NCBI RefSeq assembly: GCF_000740785.1
Contig: NZ_JFZB01000001.1
Span: 1-64,000, forward strand
Direction of reading: 5' to 3'
DNA from: Paenirhodobacter enshiensis
GTDB lineage: Bacteria > Pseudomonadota > Alphaproteobacteria > Rhodobacterales > Rhodobacteraceae
Length of the DNA stretch: 64,000 bases
The notes under the pieces: model-generated
What the model was told of the DNA's origin: nothing
The model's database searches: none
The model's input: only the letters and a program-made list of their open reading frames with translations
Shown here: positions 17,136-26,145 of the stretch, in pieces
Position numbering within the stretch: position 1 is the first letter of the stretch
Layout of the letters: every line of letters begins with the position of its first letter
Position numbers and translations under genes: made by a program

Positions 17136-19094
17136 TCACTTGTCGCGCGGCTTCTTGCCGGCGGGCTTGCCGAACTTGGCCGAGGGCTTGGCCCCCGCGG
17201 GCTTGCCGCCGAATTTCGCCGGGGGCTTGCCGAACTTGCCCTCGGGCTTCGGACCGGGCTTGCCGCCGTGACCGCCTTCGCGCGCCCAGGGAGCGGCCTT
17301 GCGCCCCTTCGGTGCGCCGCCATCTTCGCGTGCGGCCGGGGTATACGGACGATCTTCATGCGAACGACCCTCGAACGAACGCTCCTCGCGCGGCGGGCCC
17401 TTGCGATGGGGCTTCTTCGGCCCGTCCTCGTGGCGCGGGCTGAAGCCTTCGCGCGGCTTCGACCAGCGTGCGGGCTTCGGCGCCGGACGGTCGAGCCCCT
17501 CGGGCGGCGCATCGAGAACGTCGACGCCGCACTTGCCTTCGAGCACCATCTCGGGCGCCAGCGCGCCGACGAACCGCTCGGCCGCATCGGCGTGGATCTG
17601 CACGAAGGTATGGTCCTGCATCACGCGGATCGCGCCGATGTCGCGACGGGTCAGATCGCCCGCGCGGCACAGCATCGGCAGCAGCCACTTCGGATCGACC
17701 CACTGATCGTGGCCCATGGTCAGACGCACCCAGGTGGCGCGGTCGAACTCGGTCCGCTCGCGCGGTTTCGGCCCGTCGAGGGTGACGGGGATCAGCTCTT
17801 CGGGGGCGGAACGCGCGGCGCGGAAGTTGCGCACCACGGCGGCGGCCAGCTGACGCGGATCGAAGGCGGCGACGAGGCTGGCGATGTCCTCGGCCTCATC
17901 CTCGGTCGCGGGCGCGGTCAGCACCGGATCGGCGAGCAAGCGCACGCGGTCGCGCGCGATGATGTCCTCGGGGCCGGGTGCCGGCTCCCAGGTGGCGTTG
18001 ACGCCCGCCTCGCGCAGCAGGCGTTCGGCCCGGCCGCGGAAGTTCACCGGCACGATCAGCGCCGAGATCCCCTTCGAGCCAGCCCGCCCGGTGCGGCCCG
18101 AACGGTGCAGCAGCGCTTCGCGGTTGATCGGCAGATCGGCGTGGATGACGAGTTCCAGACCCGGCAGGTCGATGCCGCGCGCGGCGACATCGGTCGCGAC
18201 GCAGACGCGGGCCCGGCCGTCGCGCAGCATCTGCAGCGCGCGCGAGCGCTCGTCCTGGGTCAGCTCGCCCGAGAGCGCCACGACCGAGAAGCCGCGGTTC
18301 AGCAGCTTGCCGGTCAGACGCGTGACCTCGGCGCGGGTCGAGCAGAACACGATGGCGCGTTCGGGCTCGTGGAAGCGCAGCAGGTTGACCATCGCGTTCT
18401 CGCGGTCCGAACGGTCGACGAACAGCGCGTGATAATCGATGTCGGAATGCTGCGACTTGGCCGAGATGGTCGAGATCCGCTCGGCGTCGCGCTGGAAGGT
18501 GCCGGCGAGCTTGGCGATGCCGGGCGAAACGGTCGCCGAGAACATCAGCGTGCGACGGTCGGCCGGCGCCGCCTCGAGGATGAATTCGAGGTCTTCGCGG
18601 AAGCCCATGTCGAGCATCTCGTCCGCCTCGTCGAGCACGACGGCACGCAGCGCCGAAAGGTCGAGCGCGCCGCGCCGGATATGGTCGCAGATCCGGCCCG
18701 GGGTACCGACGACGACATGCGCGCCGCGTTCGAGCGCGCGCCGTTCGTTGCGCGCATCCATGCCGCCGATGGCGCCCGCGATCACCGCGCCGGCCTTTTC
18801 GTAAAGCCAGCTGAGTTCGCGGCTGACCTGCTGGGCAAGTTCGCGCGTCGGTGCGACGACAAGGGCACGCGGCAGGTCGGGGAACGGCGACAGGCCGGTG
18901 TCCCCGATCAGCTCGCCGGCGATCGCCAGACCGAAGGCCACCGTCTTGCCCGACCCGGTCTGTGCCGAGACCAGAAGATCGCGCCCGGCGAGCTCCGGAT
19001 GGGCGACAGCCTCCTGAACGGGGGTGAGGGTAGCATATCCCTTCGCGCTCAGCGCCTCGGACAGGGCTGCGGGAAGGTGGTCGAACTGGGTCAT
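17136..19094 (-). CDS. DEAD-box RNA helicase (DeaD/CsdA-like) with basic low-complexity tail
   Basis: This 652-aa protein has the DEAD-box core: Q-motif with TLTPVQEAV, motif I AQTGSGKT, Ia PTRELAQQ, Ib GTPGR, II DEAD, III SAT, IV VFCSTR, V ATDVAARGID and VI HRSGRTGRAG. A DbpA-type RNA-binding region follows (about residues 470-555, with RRDIGAIRVMQDHTFVQI). The tail of about 95 residues is rich in Arg, Lys, Gly and Pro and repeats KFGKP-like units. Family members unwind structured RNA in ribosome assembly and cold adaptation. ATG 19094 is preferred; an upstream TTG adds six residues and neither has a clear Shine-Dalgarno. Confidence 0.93.
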   Translation of the reverse strand: MTQFDHLPAALSEALSAKGYATLTPVQEAVAHPELAGRDLLVSAQTGSGKTVAFGLAIAGELIGDTGLSPFPDLPRALVVAPTRELAQQVSRELSWLYEKAGAVIAGAIGGMDARNERRALERGAHVVVGTPGRICDHIRRGALDLSALRAVVLDEADEMLDMGFREDLEFILEAAPADRRTLMFSATVSPGIAKLAGTFQRDAERISTISAKSQHSDIDYHALFVDRSDRENAMVNLLRFHEPERAIVFCSTRAEVTRLTGKLLNRGFSVVALSGELTQDERSRALQMLRDGRARVCVATDVAARGIDLPGLELVIHADLPINREALLHRSGRTGRAGSKGISALIVPVNFRGRAERLLREAGVNATWEPAPGPEDIIARDRVRLLADPVLTAPATEDEAEDIASLVAAFDPRQLAAAVVRNFRAARSAPEELIPVTLDGPKPRERTEFDRATWVRLTMGHDQWVDPKWLLPMLCRAGDLTRRDIGAIRVMQDHTFVQIHADAAERFVGALAPEMVLEGKCGVDVLDAPPEGLDRPAPKPARWSKPREGFSPRHEDGPKKPHRKGPPREERSFEGRSHEDRPYTPAAREDGGAPKGRKAAPWAREGGHGGKPGPKPEGKFGKPPAKFGGKPAGAKPSAKFGKPAGKKPRDK

Positions 19095-19211
19095 ATTTAC
19101 CGGCGCTTTCAAATTGCGGAAGCGGGCCTTCTAGACGCAAAGGCGGCAAAGGGAAAGCCCTGTCTGCATTGGTGCAGGAAATGGCGGGGCGGGACGGCAG
19201 ATTTCCGTCTG

Positions 19212-19337
19212 CGGGGGCTTTGCTCCGCGAAGGGGCAAGGGAGGGGGCTCTGCCCCACTCATAAGCGAAAGAAAGGGGGCTCTGCCCCCTCGGGCCTTCG
19301 GCCCTCACCCCCGGGATATTTTCGGCAAAGCGAAAGG
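19212..19337 (+). repeat. Dispersed intergenic palindrome element, copy 2 (with a partial extra head)
   Basis: The element lies between the start of the helicase gene and the stop of hemF. Three head hairpins of the GGGGGCTnTGCCCC kind lie near 19212-19290. A variable hairpin GGGCCTTCGGCCC and the conserved tail CACCCCCGGGATATTTTCGG with CAAAGCGAAAG follow. It appears to be one full copy preceded by partial head duplications. Confidence 0.75.
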
Positions 19338-19362
19338 GGCAAGGCGCGCTTTCGCGGCGGGC

Positions 19363-20244
19363 TCAGCGCCACATCGCGAGGGGGGGGAGGCTCATCAGAA
19401 CCGCTTCCGCGTCATGGCCGGTGGCGAGGCCGAATTTGGTGCCACGGTCGTAGACGAGGTTGTATTCGGCATAGAGGCCACGGTGGATCAGCTGGGTCTC
19501 GCGGTCGGCTTCGGTCGCGGGGGTGGCGAAGCGGCGCTCGGCCAAGGGCAGGAAGGCGGGGAGGAACGCCTCGCCCACGGCGCGGGTGAAGGCGAAATCG
19601 GCCTCCCAGTCGCCGGTGTTCAGATCGTCGTAGAAGATGCCGCCGACGCCGCGGGCGCGGTGGCGGTGCGGAATGTAGAAATAGCGGTCCGCCCAGTCCC
19701 TGAAGCGCGGGTAATACGCCGGATCATGCGCGTCGCAGGCGAGGCGCAGGGTGTCGTGGAAGGCAGCGGTGTCCTCGGGGTATTCGATGCAGGGGTTGAG
19801 ATCGGTGCCGCCGCCGAACCACCAGGCGCCCGGCGTCCAGAACATCCGGGTGTTCATGTGCACCGCCGGCGCGTGGGGGTTGCGCATATGCGCGACGAGC
19901 GAGATCCCCGAAGCCCAGAACCGCGGATCGCCGGCGATGCCGGGCACGCCACGTTCGGCCATGGCGCGGCTCGCCTCGGGCGAGAGGGTTCCGTGCACGG
20001 CCGAGACATTCACCCCGACCTTCTCGAACACCCGGCCGCCGCGCAGCACGGACATCAGACCGCCGCCCTGATCCTCGCCATCGGGGCCGGTGCGCCGGGT
20101 CGGGCGCAGCTCGAAGCGGATGGGCGCGGCGCCTTCGGCGGTGGCCCGGGCCTCGAGCCCTTCGAAGGCGGTCACGATGCGGTCGCGCAGCGTGCGAAAC
20201 CACTCGGCCGCACGGGTCTTGCGGGGGGCGAACGGGTCTGTCAT
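19363..20244 (-). CDS. hemF: Coproporphyrinogen III oxidase, aerobic
   Basis: This 293-aa protein has the HemF signatures: GGGLMSVLRGGRVFEKVGVN region, PHAPAVHMNTRMF, WWFGGGTDLNP and GRYLEFN-like RGLYAEYNLVYDRGTKFGL. The length matches the family (about 300 aa). It oxidatively decarboxylates coproporphyrinogen III to protoporphyrinogen IX using O2, so it is the aerobic counterpart of the radical-SAM HemN encoded at 27903. No FNR box was seen upstream. It is divergent from a small lipoprotein gene. Confidence 0.97.
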   Translation of the reverse strand: MTDPFAPRKTRAAEWFRTLRDRIVTAFEGLEARATAEGAAPIRFELRPTRRTGPDGEDQGGGLMSVLRGGRVFEKVGVNVSAVHGTLSPEASRAMAERGVPGIAGDPRFWASGISLVAHMRNPHAPAVHMNTRMFWTPGAWWFGGGTDLNPCIEYPEDTAAFHDTLRLACDAHDPAYYPRFRDWADRYFYIPHRHRARGVGGIFYDDLNTGDWEADFAFTRAVGEAFLPAFLPLAERRFATPATEADRETQLIHRGLYAEYNLVYDRGTKFGLATGHDAEAVLMSLPPLAMWR

Positions 20245-20392
20245 CGGGAACCTCCTTCGGGTCAGGCCCCCGGACGGGACCCCGGTTCCGGGGTATCAAA
20301 AGCCGCCCGGCGGGAAAAGCCCGGCCGCGCGGCGGGCAATTGCCTTTCCGGCCGGGCTGCAGCAGGATGAGGCGAACCCAAGGAGGCCTCCG

Positions 20393-20863
20393 ATGCACCG
20401 CGCGACCGTTTTCCCCCTGCTCAGCCTTGTGGCGCTGGCCGCCTGCGCGACGCCGCAGCAGCGCTGCATCAATGGCGCGACCGCCGAGGTGCGCAACCTG
20501 CAATCCATGCTGACCGCGGTGAACGGCAACCTGGCCCGCGGCTATGCCTATCAGAGCTATGAAGTTCCGGTGATGGACTGGGAGATGTGCGGCTACGACA
20601 CCTTCCCCGGCCGGCATGGCGAGATCATCCAGCGCCCGCGCATGTGCCCGGTCACCGATACCGTCACCAGACAGCGCAGCGTGCCGATTGACCCGGCGGC
20701 CGAGGCGCGCAAGCGCGATGCCCTGATCGCGCGCATCGCCGCGTTGCAACCGCAGATGAACGCCCAGATCGCCGCCTGCAACGCCACCTACGGCACGCCT
20801 GCCCCCGTCGCGGCGCCCGTAGCAGCGCCCGTCATGGAACCGCCCGTCACGGCACGCAGGTGA
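20393..20863 (+). CDS. Uncharacterised lipoprotein
   Basis: This 156-aa protein has a lipoprotein signal peptide (LVALAAC, lipidated Cys18). The mature part contains four further Cys residues (QRCING, EMCGYD, RMCPVT, AACNAT), a helical stretch AEARKRDALIARIAALQPQ and a Pro/Ala/Val-rich tail. AGGAGG 7 nt upstream fixes the start. I do not recognise a domain. The paired cysteines suggest disulfides in the periplasm. The gene is divergent from hemF and convergent with the SDR gene. Confidence 0.7.
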   Translation: MHRATVFPLLSLVALAACATPQQRCINGATAEVRNLQSMLTAVNGNLARGYAYQSYEVPVMDWEMCGYDTFPGRHGEIIQRPRMCPVTDTVTRQRSVPIDPAAEARKRDALIARIAALQPQMNAQIAACNATYGTPAPVAAPVAAPVMEPPVTARR

Positions 20864-20879
20864 CGGCGCGGGCGGACAC

Positions 20880-21689
20880 TCAGTAGGCCGGCACCCGCAC
20901 CGGATCGAGCAGGTCGCGCCCGCCGTCCACCGTGACGATCTGCCCGGTGACGAAGCTCGCCGCCGGGGAGGAAAGGTATTGCACCGTCTCGACCAATTCG
21001 GTCGGCGGCGCGATGCGGCCGAGCGGGGTGCCCGCGACGATCTCGTCGCGCCAGCCCTCGTTCTCTTTCAGCGCGCCCTGCAAAGACCCCGACATCACCG
21101 AGGCGAACGCCACCCCGTTCACCCGGATCCTGTGCGCCGCAAGTGCCACCGCGAGGCTGCGCGTCGCCTGATCCTGCGCCGCGCAGGCGATCGAATAGGA
21201 CAGGATCCCCGGCTGAGCACGCCGCGCCGCGACCGAGGAGACATTGACGATGGCGCCCAGCTCGCCATGCTCACGGCCCTCGCGCTCGGCTTGCTGGATC
21301 ATCCGGCGCGCGGTCATCTGGCTCAGCTTCAGCCCTGCCATCAGGTTGTGGCGCAGCATCGTCATCAGCGCATCGCTTGCCGGATCGAGCGGATCGTCCG
21401 GCACGAACATCCGCGCCGCATTGACCAGAATGTCGACCTGACCGAAGCCGTCGATGGCCGTCGAGAGCAGGTTCGCCATCGAGAGTTTCTCGCACAGATC
21501 GGCCGCGAACAGCCGCACCGGACCGTCATGGCGGGCGAGATCGCCGAACTCGGCCTCGAGCCGCTCCTCGTCGATGTCGGAACACACGACCAGCGCCCCG
21601 CGGTCGATGAAATGACGCGCGATGGCGAGGCCGAGGCTTGAGGCCGCGCCGGTGACGATGGCGGTCTTGCCGGTGATGGCGAGGGACAT
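20880..21689 (-). CDS. Divergent short-chain dehydrogenase/reductase lacking catalytic Lys
   Basis: This 269-aa protein has the SDR fold: an N-terminal nucleotide site VTGAASSLG, DIDEERLEAEF acidic patch, catalytic Ser in VNVSSVAAR, Tyr in SYSIACAAQ and C-terminal VTGQIVTVDGG. Three hallmark positions depart from the classical family. YxxxK reads YSIAC, NNAG reads VNAAR, and TGxxxGxG has Ser at the second Gly. Classical dehydrogenase chemistry is therefore doubtful; it may bind a dinucleotide as a scaffold or regulator. ATG 21689 has AGAGG 6 nt upstream. It lies downstream of the RsmC-like and clpS genes, same direction. Confidence 0.8.
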   Translation of the reverse strand: MSLAITGKTAIVTGAASSLGLAIARHFIDRGALVVCSDIDEERLEAEFGDLARHDGPVRLFAADLCEKLSMANLLSTAIDGFGQVDILVNAARMFVPDDPLDPASDALMTMLRHNLMAGLKLSQMTARRMIQQAEREGREHGELGAIVNVSSVAARRAQPGILSYSIACAAQDQATRSLAVALAAHRIRVNGVAFASVMSGSLQGALKENEGWRDEIVAGTPLGRIAPPTELVETVQYLSSPAASFVTGQIVTVDGGRDLLDPVRVPAY

Positions 21690-21753
21690 GAGAACCTCTT
21701 TCGCTTGGCTGATCGCTGAGGGCCGATGCCCGGCCCCGGGATGAAAGCGCCGG

Positions 21754-22830
21754 TCAGCGCCGTTTGCGCGGCCCGGAAGCCGGACGCGTGGCCGGACGCG
21801 TGGCGACAGGGGCCGCAGCCGCCCGCGCCGCGGCGCCGACAATGGGTTTCGAGGCACGGATCAGCCGGAACACGCCGTCGCGCCCGCCCGGCAGCGTCAG
21901 CTCCTCGACCTCATGGAAGGCGGCGCGCAACACCTCGTCATAGGGCAGATGGCGGTTCGCCACCATCCAAAGCGTGCCCGAGAGCGACAGCATCCCGCCC
22001 GCTGCGCGGATGAACGCCGCACCGAGCGCCGGATCCGCCGCACGCCCGGTGTGGAACGGCGGGTTCATCACCACCGCGCCATACCGCTCGTCCGAAGACC
22101 AGCGCAGCGCATCGGCCCAGTGGAACCGCGCCCTGGGATCGGTGACGTTGCGCCGGGCGCAGTCAAGCGCCGCCGCCTCGGCCTCGACCAGATCGAGGCG
22201 CTCGACCCCCGGCTTCGCCAAAATCTGCGCCGAAAGCCAACCCCACCCCGCGCCAAGGTCCGCGACGCGCGCGGGCAGCGTCTCGGGCAGGCAGGCGGCG
22301 AGGAGCGCCGAGCCCCGGTCGATCGCATCGGCCGAAAATGTTCCCGGCAGCGTCACGAAGCCCTCGGCCGGGGTCTGCTCGCGCCCGGCCCAGTCGGCGA
22401 GCGCCTCGGGATCGGCCGTGAGGCGGAAAATCTTGCCATGCGCCTTGGCGAGCGGCTCGGACACCGGCACGCGGGCGCGCAGCTCTTTCAGCAGGGAATC
22501 GATGCCGTCGGTCTTCAGCCCGTCGATCCAGACCGGACCGCCGGGGACGACGCTCGCCATCGCCTCGGCGACGAGAGCGCGGGCCTCGGCCTTGGCGCGC
22601 GGCACGAAGACCACGGCCGCCGCATAGGGCCCCTCGGCGCGGGCCGAGGTGGCGATCCCGCGCGCGGCGAGCGCGTCGTGATCGGGGCGGAACCCCTGAA
22701 TGGCGTGCAACCGCTCGCGCGGCAGATCGCTCAGATCCGTGTCGGCGAGCGGGCGGAACAGCGCAATGCGGCCTTCGGGCGGCAAGACATCGGGCGCGTC
22801 GAGGACGAGCGACAGGCGGGGGTGGGTCAT
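21754..22830 (-). CDS. RsmC-like 16S rRNA guanine-N2 methyltransferase
   Basis: This 358-aa protein is a two-domain RsmC/RlmG-type enzyme. It has a degenerate N-terminal methyltransferase-like half, and a catalytic C-terminal half with the SAM motif VADLGAGWGWLSAQIL and the NPPFH motif (VVMNPPFHTG) that marks guanine-N2 methyltransferases. The family methylates a guanine in 16S rRNA (G1207 in E. coli). The last 30 residues are an Ala/Pro/Arg-rich basic tail not needed for the fold. It starts 24 bp after clpS ends, so the two are probably co-transcribed. Confidence 0.82.
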   Translation of the reverse strand: MTHPRLSLVLDAPDVLPPEGRIALFRPLADTDLSDLPRERLHAIQGFRPDHDALAARGIATSARAEGPYAAAVVFVPRAKAEARALVAEAMASVVPGGPVWIDGLKTDGIDSLLKELRARVPVSEPLAKAHGKIFRLTADPEALADWAGREQTPAEGFVTLPGTFSADAIDRGSALLAACLPETLPARVADLGAGWGWLSAQILAKPGVERLDLVEAEAAALDCARRNVTDPRARFHWADALRWSSDERYGAVVMNPPFHTGRAADPALGAAFIRAAGGMLSLSGTLWMVANRHLPYDEVLRAAFHEVEELTLPGGRDGVFRLIRASKPIVGAAARAAAAPVATRPATRPASGPRKRR

Positions 22831-22854
22831 CGGGCGATCAGCGAGGCCGGGGCC

Positions 22855-23274
22855 TCACTCCTTTTCCATCGTGCATTGCAGCGGGTGCTGGTGACGGCGG
22901 GCGAAATCCATCACCTGCATCACCTTGGTCTCGGCCACCTCGAAGGAGAACACGCCGACAACGGCCAGCCCCTTCTTGTGCACCGTCAGCATGATCTCGA
23001 ACGCCTGTTCGTGGGTCATGCCGAAGAAGCGCTCCAGCACATGCACCACGAATTCCATCGGCGTATAATCGTCGTTGAGCAACATCACTTTATACATCGG
23101 CGGGCGTTGCGTGCGCGGCCGGGTCTTCAGCGCGATGCCGATGTCGTTGTCATCGCCCGTGCCATCACCACCGCCGGCAGAGGCGCACAACGCCGCATGG
23201 GCAGCGCAGGGCGCAACAATCGGGAAGAAACAGGTCATGGCGCGGGCAAGGTCCGGTTCTGAGTTGGGAATCAT
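22855..23274 (-). CDS. clpS: ATP-dependent Clp protease adaptor ClpS
   Basis: The last 90 residues are an unmistakable ClpS core: [49 protein letters not shown] and [16 protein letters not shown]. ClpS delivers N-degron substrates to ClpA/ClpAP in the cytosol. The N-terminus is uncertain. ATG 23274 gives 139 aa with an unusual Cys/Ala-rich extension, ATG 23238 gives 127 aa, and neither has a convincing Shine-Dalgarno. Family members usually have 100-120 aa, so the true start may be later and use a non-ATG codon. Confidence 0.93.
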   Translation of the reverse strand: MIPNSEPDLARAMTCFFPIVAPCAAHAALCASAGGGDGTGDDNDIGIALKTRPRTQRPPMYKVMLLNDDYTPMEFVVHVLERFFGMTHEQAFEIMLTVHKKGLAVVGVFSFEVAETKVMQVMDFARRHQHPLQCTMEKE

Positions 23275-23443
23275 GCTGTGACGAAAGGACAATATAGGGC
23301 GAAGGGGCGGACTTGGAAAGGCAGCCGCCCGAACCGGTCCTGAAAGCGCCCCGCCCACGCCCGCGCGCAGGCGCGAAGGCGTGACTTGCCAGCCCTGCCG
23401 GGCTGGCGCACAGCACCCGCGATTGCCTGCCCGGAGACGACTC

Positions 23444-24166
23444 ATGCCCCTGCCCGCCACAGCTCCCCCCACCCTGTCCGCCATCGGCTTCGATGCCGAC
23501 GACACGCTGTGGCACAACGAGCGCTACTTCCGCGCCGCACAGACCCGGTTCGAGGAGCTGATGGTGGACTTCCTGCCCGCCGAAGACCTCGGCGCGCGGC
23601 TTTTGCTGACCGAGGCGCGCAACATCCGCCACTATGGCTTCGGCGCGAAATCCTTCGCCCTGTCGATGATCGAGACCGCGATCGAGGTCAGCGGGGGCGC
23701 CGTTCCCGCCCCGGTGATCGCGGAAATCCTAGCGGCCGGGCGCGAGATCCTGTCGCACCCGGTCGAGCTGCTGCCGCATGTGGGCGACACGCTCGACGCG
23801 CTCGCCGGCCGCTACCGGCTGATCCTGGTCACCAAGGGCGATCTGATCGACCAGGAACGCAAGCTCGATGCCTCGGGGCTGCGCGACATGTTCGACGCCA
23901 TCGAGATCGTCCCGCACAAGCATCCCGAAACCTACCGCAGCGTCTTTGCCCGCCATGCCGAGGGCGCCGGGCGGGCGATGATGGTGGGCAATTCGCTCGT
24001 TTCGGACGTGCTGCCGATGCTCGCGGCGGGCGGTTACGGCACCCATGTGCCGCATGAAACCACCTGGGCGCTCGAACGGGCCGAGCCGCCCGTCGCCAAC
24101 CCCCGCTATGCCGGGATCGGCGACCTCGCAGCGCTGCCCGCACTGGTCAGCGGGCTGCGTGGATGA
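23444..24166 (+). CDS. HAD-superfamily hydrolase
   Basis: This 240-aa protein has HAD motif I DADDTLW (nucleophile Asp and acid/base Asp), motif II LVTKGD, a conserved Lys in PHKHPETY and motif [14 protein letters not shown]. The helical cap after motif I is of the small phosphatase type. It should hydrolyse a phosphomonoester in the cytosol; the substrate is not predictable. GGAG lies 9 nt before ATG 23444. Its end lies about 125 bp before the D,D-carboxypeptidase start chosen here, and a longer carboxypeptidase frame overlaps its stop by ATGA. Confidence 0.85.
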   Translation: MPLPATAPPTLSAIGFDADDTLWHNERYFRAAQTRFEELMVDFLPAEDLGARLLLTEARNIRHYGFGAKSFALSMIETAIEVSGGAVPAPVIAEILAAGREILSHPVELLPHVGDTLDALAGRYRLILVTKGDLIDQERKLDASGLRDMFDAIEIVPHKHPETYRSVFARHAEGAGRAMMVGNSLVSDVLPMLAAGGYGTHVPHETTWALERAEPPVANPRYAGIGDLAALPALVSGLRG

Positions 24167-24291
24167 CCGCCGGTCCGCCGATAACGGCCGAACCGGCAAA
24201 AGTGCCGTATTTCAGCCGTTTCCAGATCGAAAATCCCATGCTAGGCTATGTGTCGAAGCGCCGGCAGAAAATGACCGGAGCGCGAGGCAAG

Positions 24292-25995
24292 ATGAGGGCA
24301 GATACCGTGACCACGCTGATGCGTCGGGTCCGATTCGGGCTTGTGGCAATCCTGTTGTTGGCGTTCCCCGCCATGTCCCTTGCGGCGCCCTTTGCGGCCT
24401 ACGTGATGGATGCGCGCACCGGCGAGACGCTGTATTCGCAAAACGCCGACACCCGGCTGTATCCGGCCTCGCTGACCAAGATGATGACGCTTTACATCGT
24501 CTTTGACGCGATCGAGCACGGCAAGCTCAGCCTCGACACGATGGTGACGGTCTCGGCCAACGCGGCCGGTCAGGCGCCGTCGCGTCTCGGTCTGCGGACC
24601 GGCCAGCAGATCCAGCTGCGCTATCTGATCCGCGGCGCCGCGATCAAATCGGCCAACGATGCGGCCGCGGCGATGGGCGATTTCATCGGCGGCAACGAGG
24701 CGGGTTTCGCCGCGAAGATGAACGCGATGGCGCAGCGTCTGGGGATGAAGAACACCACCTTCAAGAACGCCAACGGCCTGACGCGCGAGGGCCATCTGTC
24801 CACCGCGCATGACATGGCGATCCTCGGTCGCCATCTGATCTACGATTTCCCGCAGTATTACGGGCTGTTCTCGCGCCGCACCGCCGACGCCGGCATCGCC
24901 AAGGTGGCCAGCACCAACCGCAAGTTCCTCGATGCCTATGACGGCGCCGACGGGATCAAGACGGGCTATACCGTCGCGGCAGGGTTCAACCTGGTCGCCT
25001 CGGCGCAGCGCGGCAACAAGCGGGTGATCGGTGCGATCTTCGGCGCGACCTCGCCGGCCGAGCGCAACACCAAGATGGCGGCACTGCTCGACATGGGGTT
25101 CCAGCGCTCGCCGGGCAGCGTCAAGGGCGCCTCCGCCACGCCGCAGCTCGTGGCACTGCGCCCCTCGGGCGATGTCGCGGGCCCCGAGGTCAACGGCGCC
25201 GAGGATGCCGACGAGGAAGATGGCGCGGCCGTCGCGCCCTCCAACAGTCAGCGCCCCATGGCACGCCCCGAGGACGGCCAGCCCGCCGCCCCCGACGCCG
25301 CTTATGTCGCCGCGACCGAGACCCGTCCGTCGGTGCGCCCCGTGCCCTCGCCGGTGCCGGTCTCTGCCACGGCAGCCCCCCAGCCCGCCGAACAGCCCGC
25401 CATGCAAACGGCCGGGCCCGCTTCGGTGCGCCCGCTGATCCGCCCGGTTCCGGCGCCGCGCGATGGCCGCACGACCGCGGCCGCCACGCCCCAGTCCGCC
25501 GCCCTGCCCGAGCACGCCTTCGTCCAGAGCGCCGCGCCTCAGCCCGAAACCGTCGCGATGGCGGCCGAACCGGTCTTCCCCCCGGATACCATCGAGCAGG
25601 GCGATGCCGATCCGCGCGCCCCGGTTCTGGTTCAGGGCGCTGCCCCGAAGCCCGAATCGCAGCGCAAGAGCCCGCACAACGACACGGTGATCCTCGCCTC
25701 GCTCAGCCCGCCCGCCCCCTCGCGCGAGAAAACCCGCGAAATGGTCTCGCGCTCCGAGGGACAGCGCAGCTGGGGCATCTCGATCGGCAGCTTCGCATCG
25801 AAATACGCCGCAGAGCGCGCCATGCTGCAGGTCGCGCTGACCGAGAGCGACACGCTCAGCTCGGCCACGCGCAACGTGCAGGCGCGCAAGTCGGCCTTCG
25901 AGGCGACCTTCGTGAACATGACCCGCTCGGATGCCGAACTGGCCTGTGCGCGACTGGCCGCGCGCGCCAGCACCTGCTCGCTCATCGGGCACTGA
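24292..25995 (+). CDS. D-alanyl-D-alanine carboxypeptidase (DacA-like) with SPOR-like tail
   Basis: This 567-aa protein has a signal peptide, then a serine D,D-peptidase domain with SLTK (nucleophile), SAN (KSANDAAAA) and KTG (DGIKTGYT). About 230 residues of Pro/Ala-rich linker follow. The C-terminal 75-residue SPOR-like domain begins SWGISIGSFASKYAAERA. It should trim pentapeptide stems in the periplasm and may be brought to denuded glycan at the septum by the SPOR domain. Family members without the tail have about 390 aa. I chose ATG 24292 because GAGG lies 5 nt upstream; earlier ATGs (24163, 24271) would bury the signal peptide. Confidence 0.9.
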   Translation: MRADTVTTLMRRVRFGLVAILLLAFPAMSLAAPFAAYVMDARTGETLYSQNADTRLYPASLTKMMTLYIVFDAIEHGKLSLDTMVTVSANAAGQAPSRLGLRTGQQIQLRYLIRGAAIKSANDAAAAMGDFIGGNEAGFAAKMNAMAQRLGMKNTTFKNANGLTREGHLSTAHDMAILGRHLIYDFPQYYGLFSRRTADAGIAKVASTNRKFLDAYDGADGIKTGYTVAAGFNLVASAQRGNKRVIGAIFGATSPAERNTKMAALLDMGFQRSPGSVKGASATPQLVALRPSGDVAGPEVNGAEDADEEDGAAVAPSNSQRPMARPEDGQPAAPDAAYVAATETRPSVRPVPSPVPVSATAAPQPAEQPAMQTAGPASVRPLIRPVPAPRDGRTTAAATPQSAALPEHAFVQSAAPQPETVAMAAEPVFPPDTIEQGDADPRAPVLVQGAAPKPESQRKSPHNDTVILASLSPPAPSREKTREMVSRSEGQRSWGISIGSFASKYAAERAMLQVALTESDTLSSATRNVQARKSAFEATFVNMTRSDAELACARLAARASTCSLIGH

Positions 25996-26068
25996 TCGGG
26001 CGCGGGCCCTGCCCTCCGGGGGCGGGGCCGCGCCGCCCGGGCGAAATCCGTATCCGCCCGCATGCAGG

Positions 26069-26082
26069 TTGATCCGTGTCAA
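26069..26082 (+). promoter_or_regulatory. FNR/FnrL box upstream of the stress-protein gene
   Basis: TTGATCCGTGTCAA matches TTGAY-N4-RTCAA. A -10-like TAAGGT begins at 26105, 36 nt after the first base of the box, giving a box centre near -41.5 relative to a start at about 26117. The start codon of the downstream gene is at 26146. The layout matches the hemN and hemA boxes in this window, so oxygen-responsive activation is likely. Confidence 0.8.
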
Positions 26083-26145
26083 AGTCCCCGACGGATAGCG
26101 CCGATAAGGTGTATCCCAGAATGCTTAATGCAGGGGACAAGTTTC

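Noticed and set aside
15847-17139. Upstream extension of the hemC frame to 17139
   Set aside because: It runs antisense through hemE, and HemC families end near 312 aa, so the start is at 15846.
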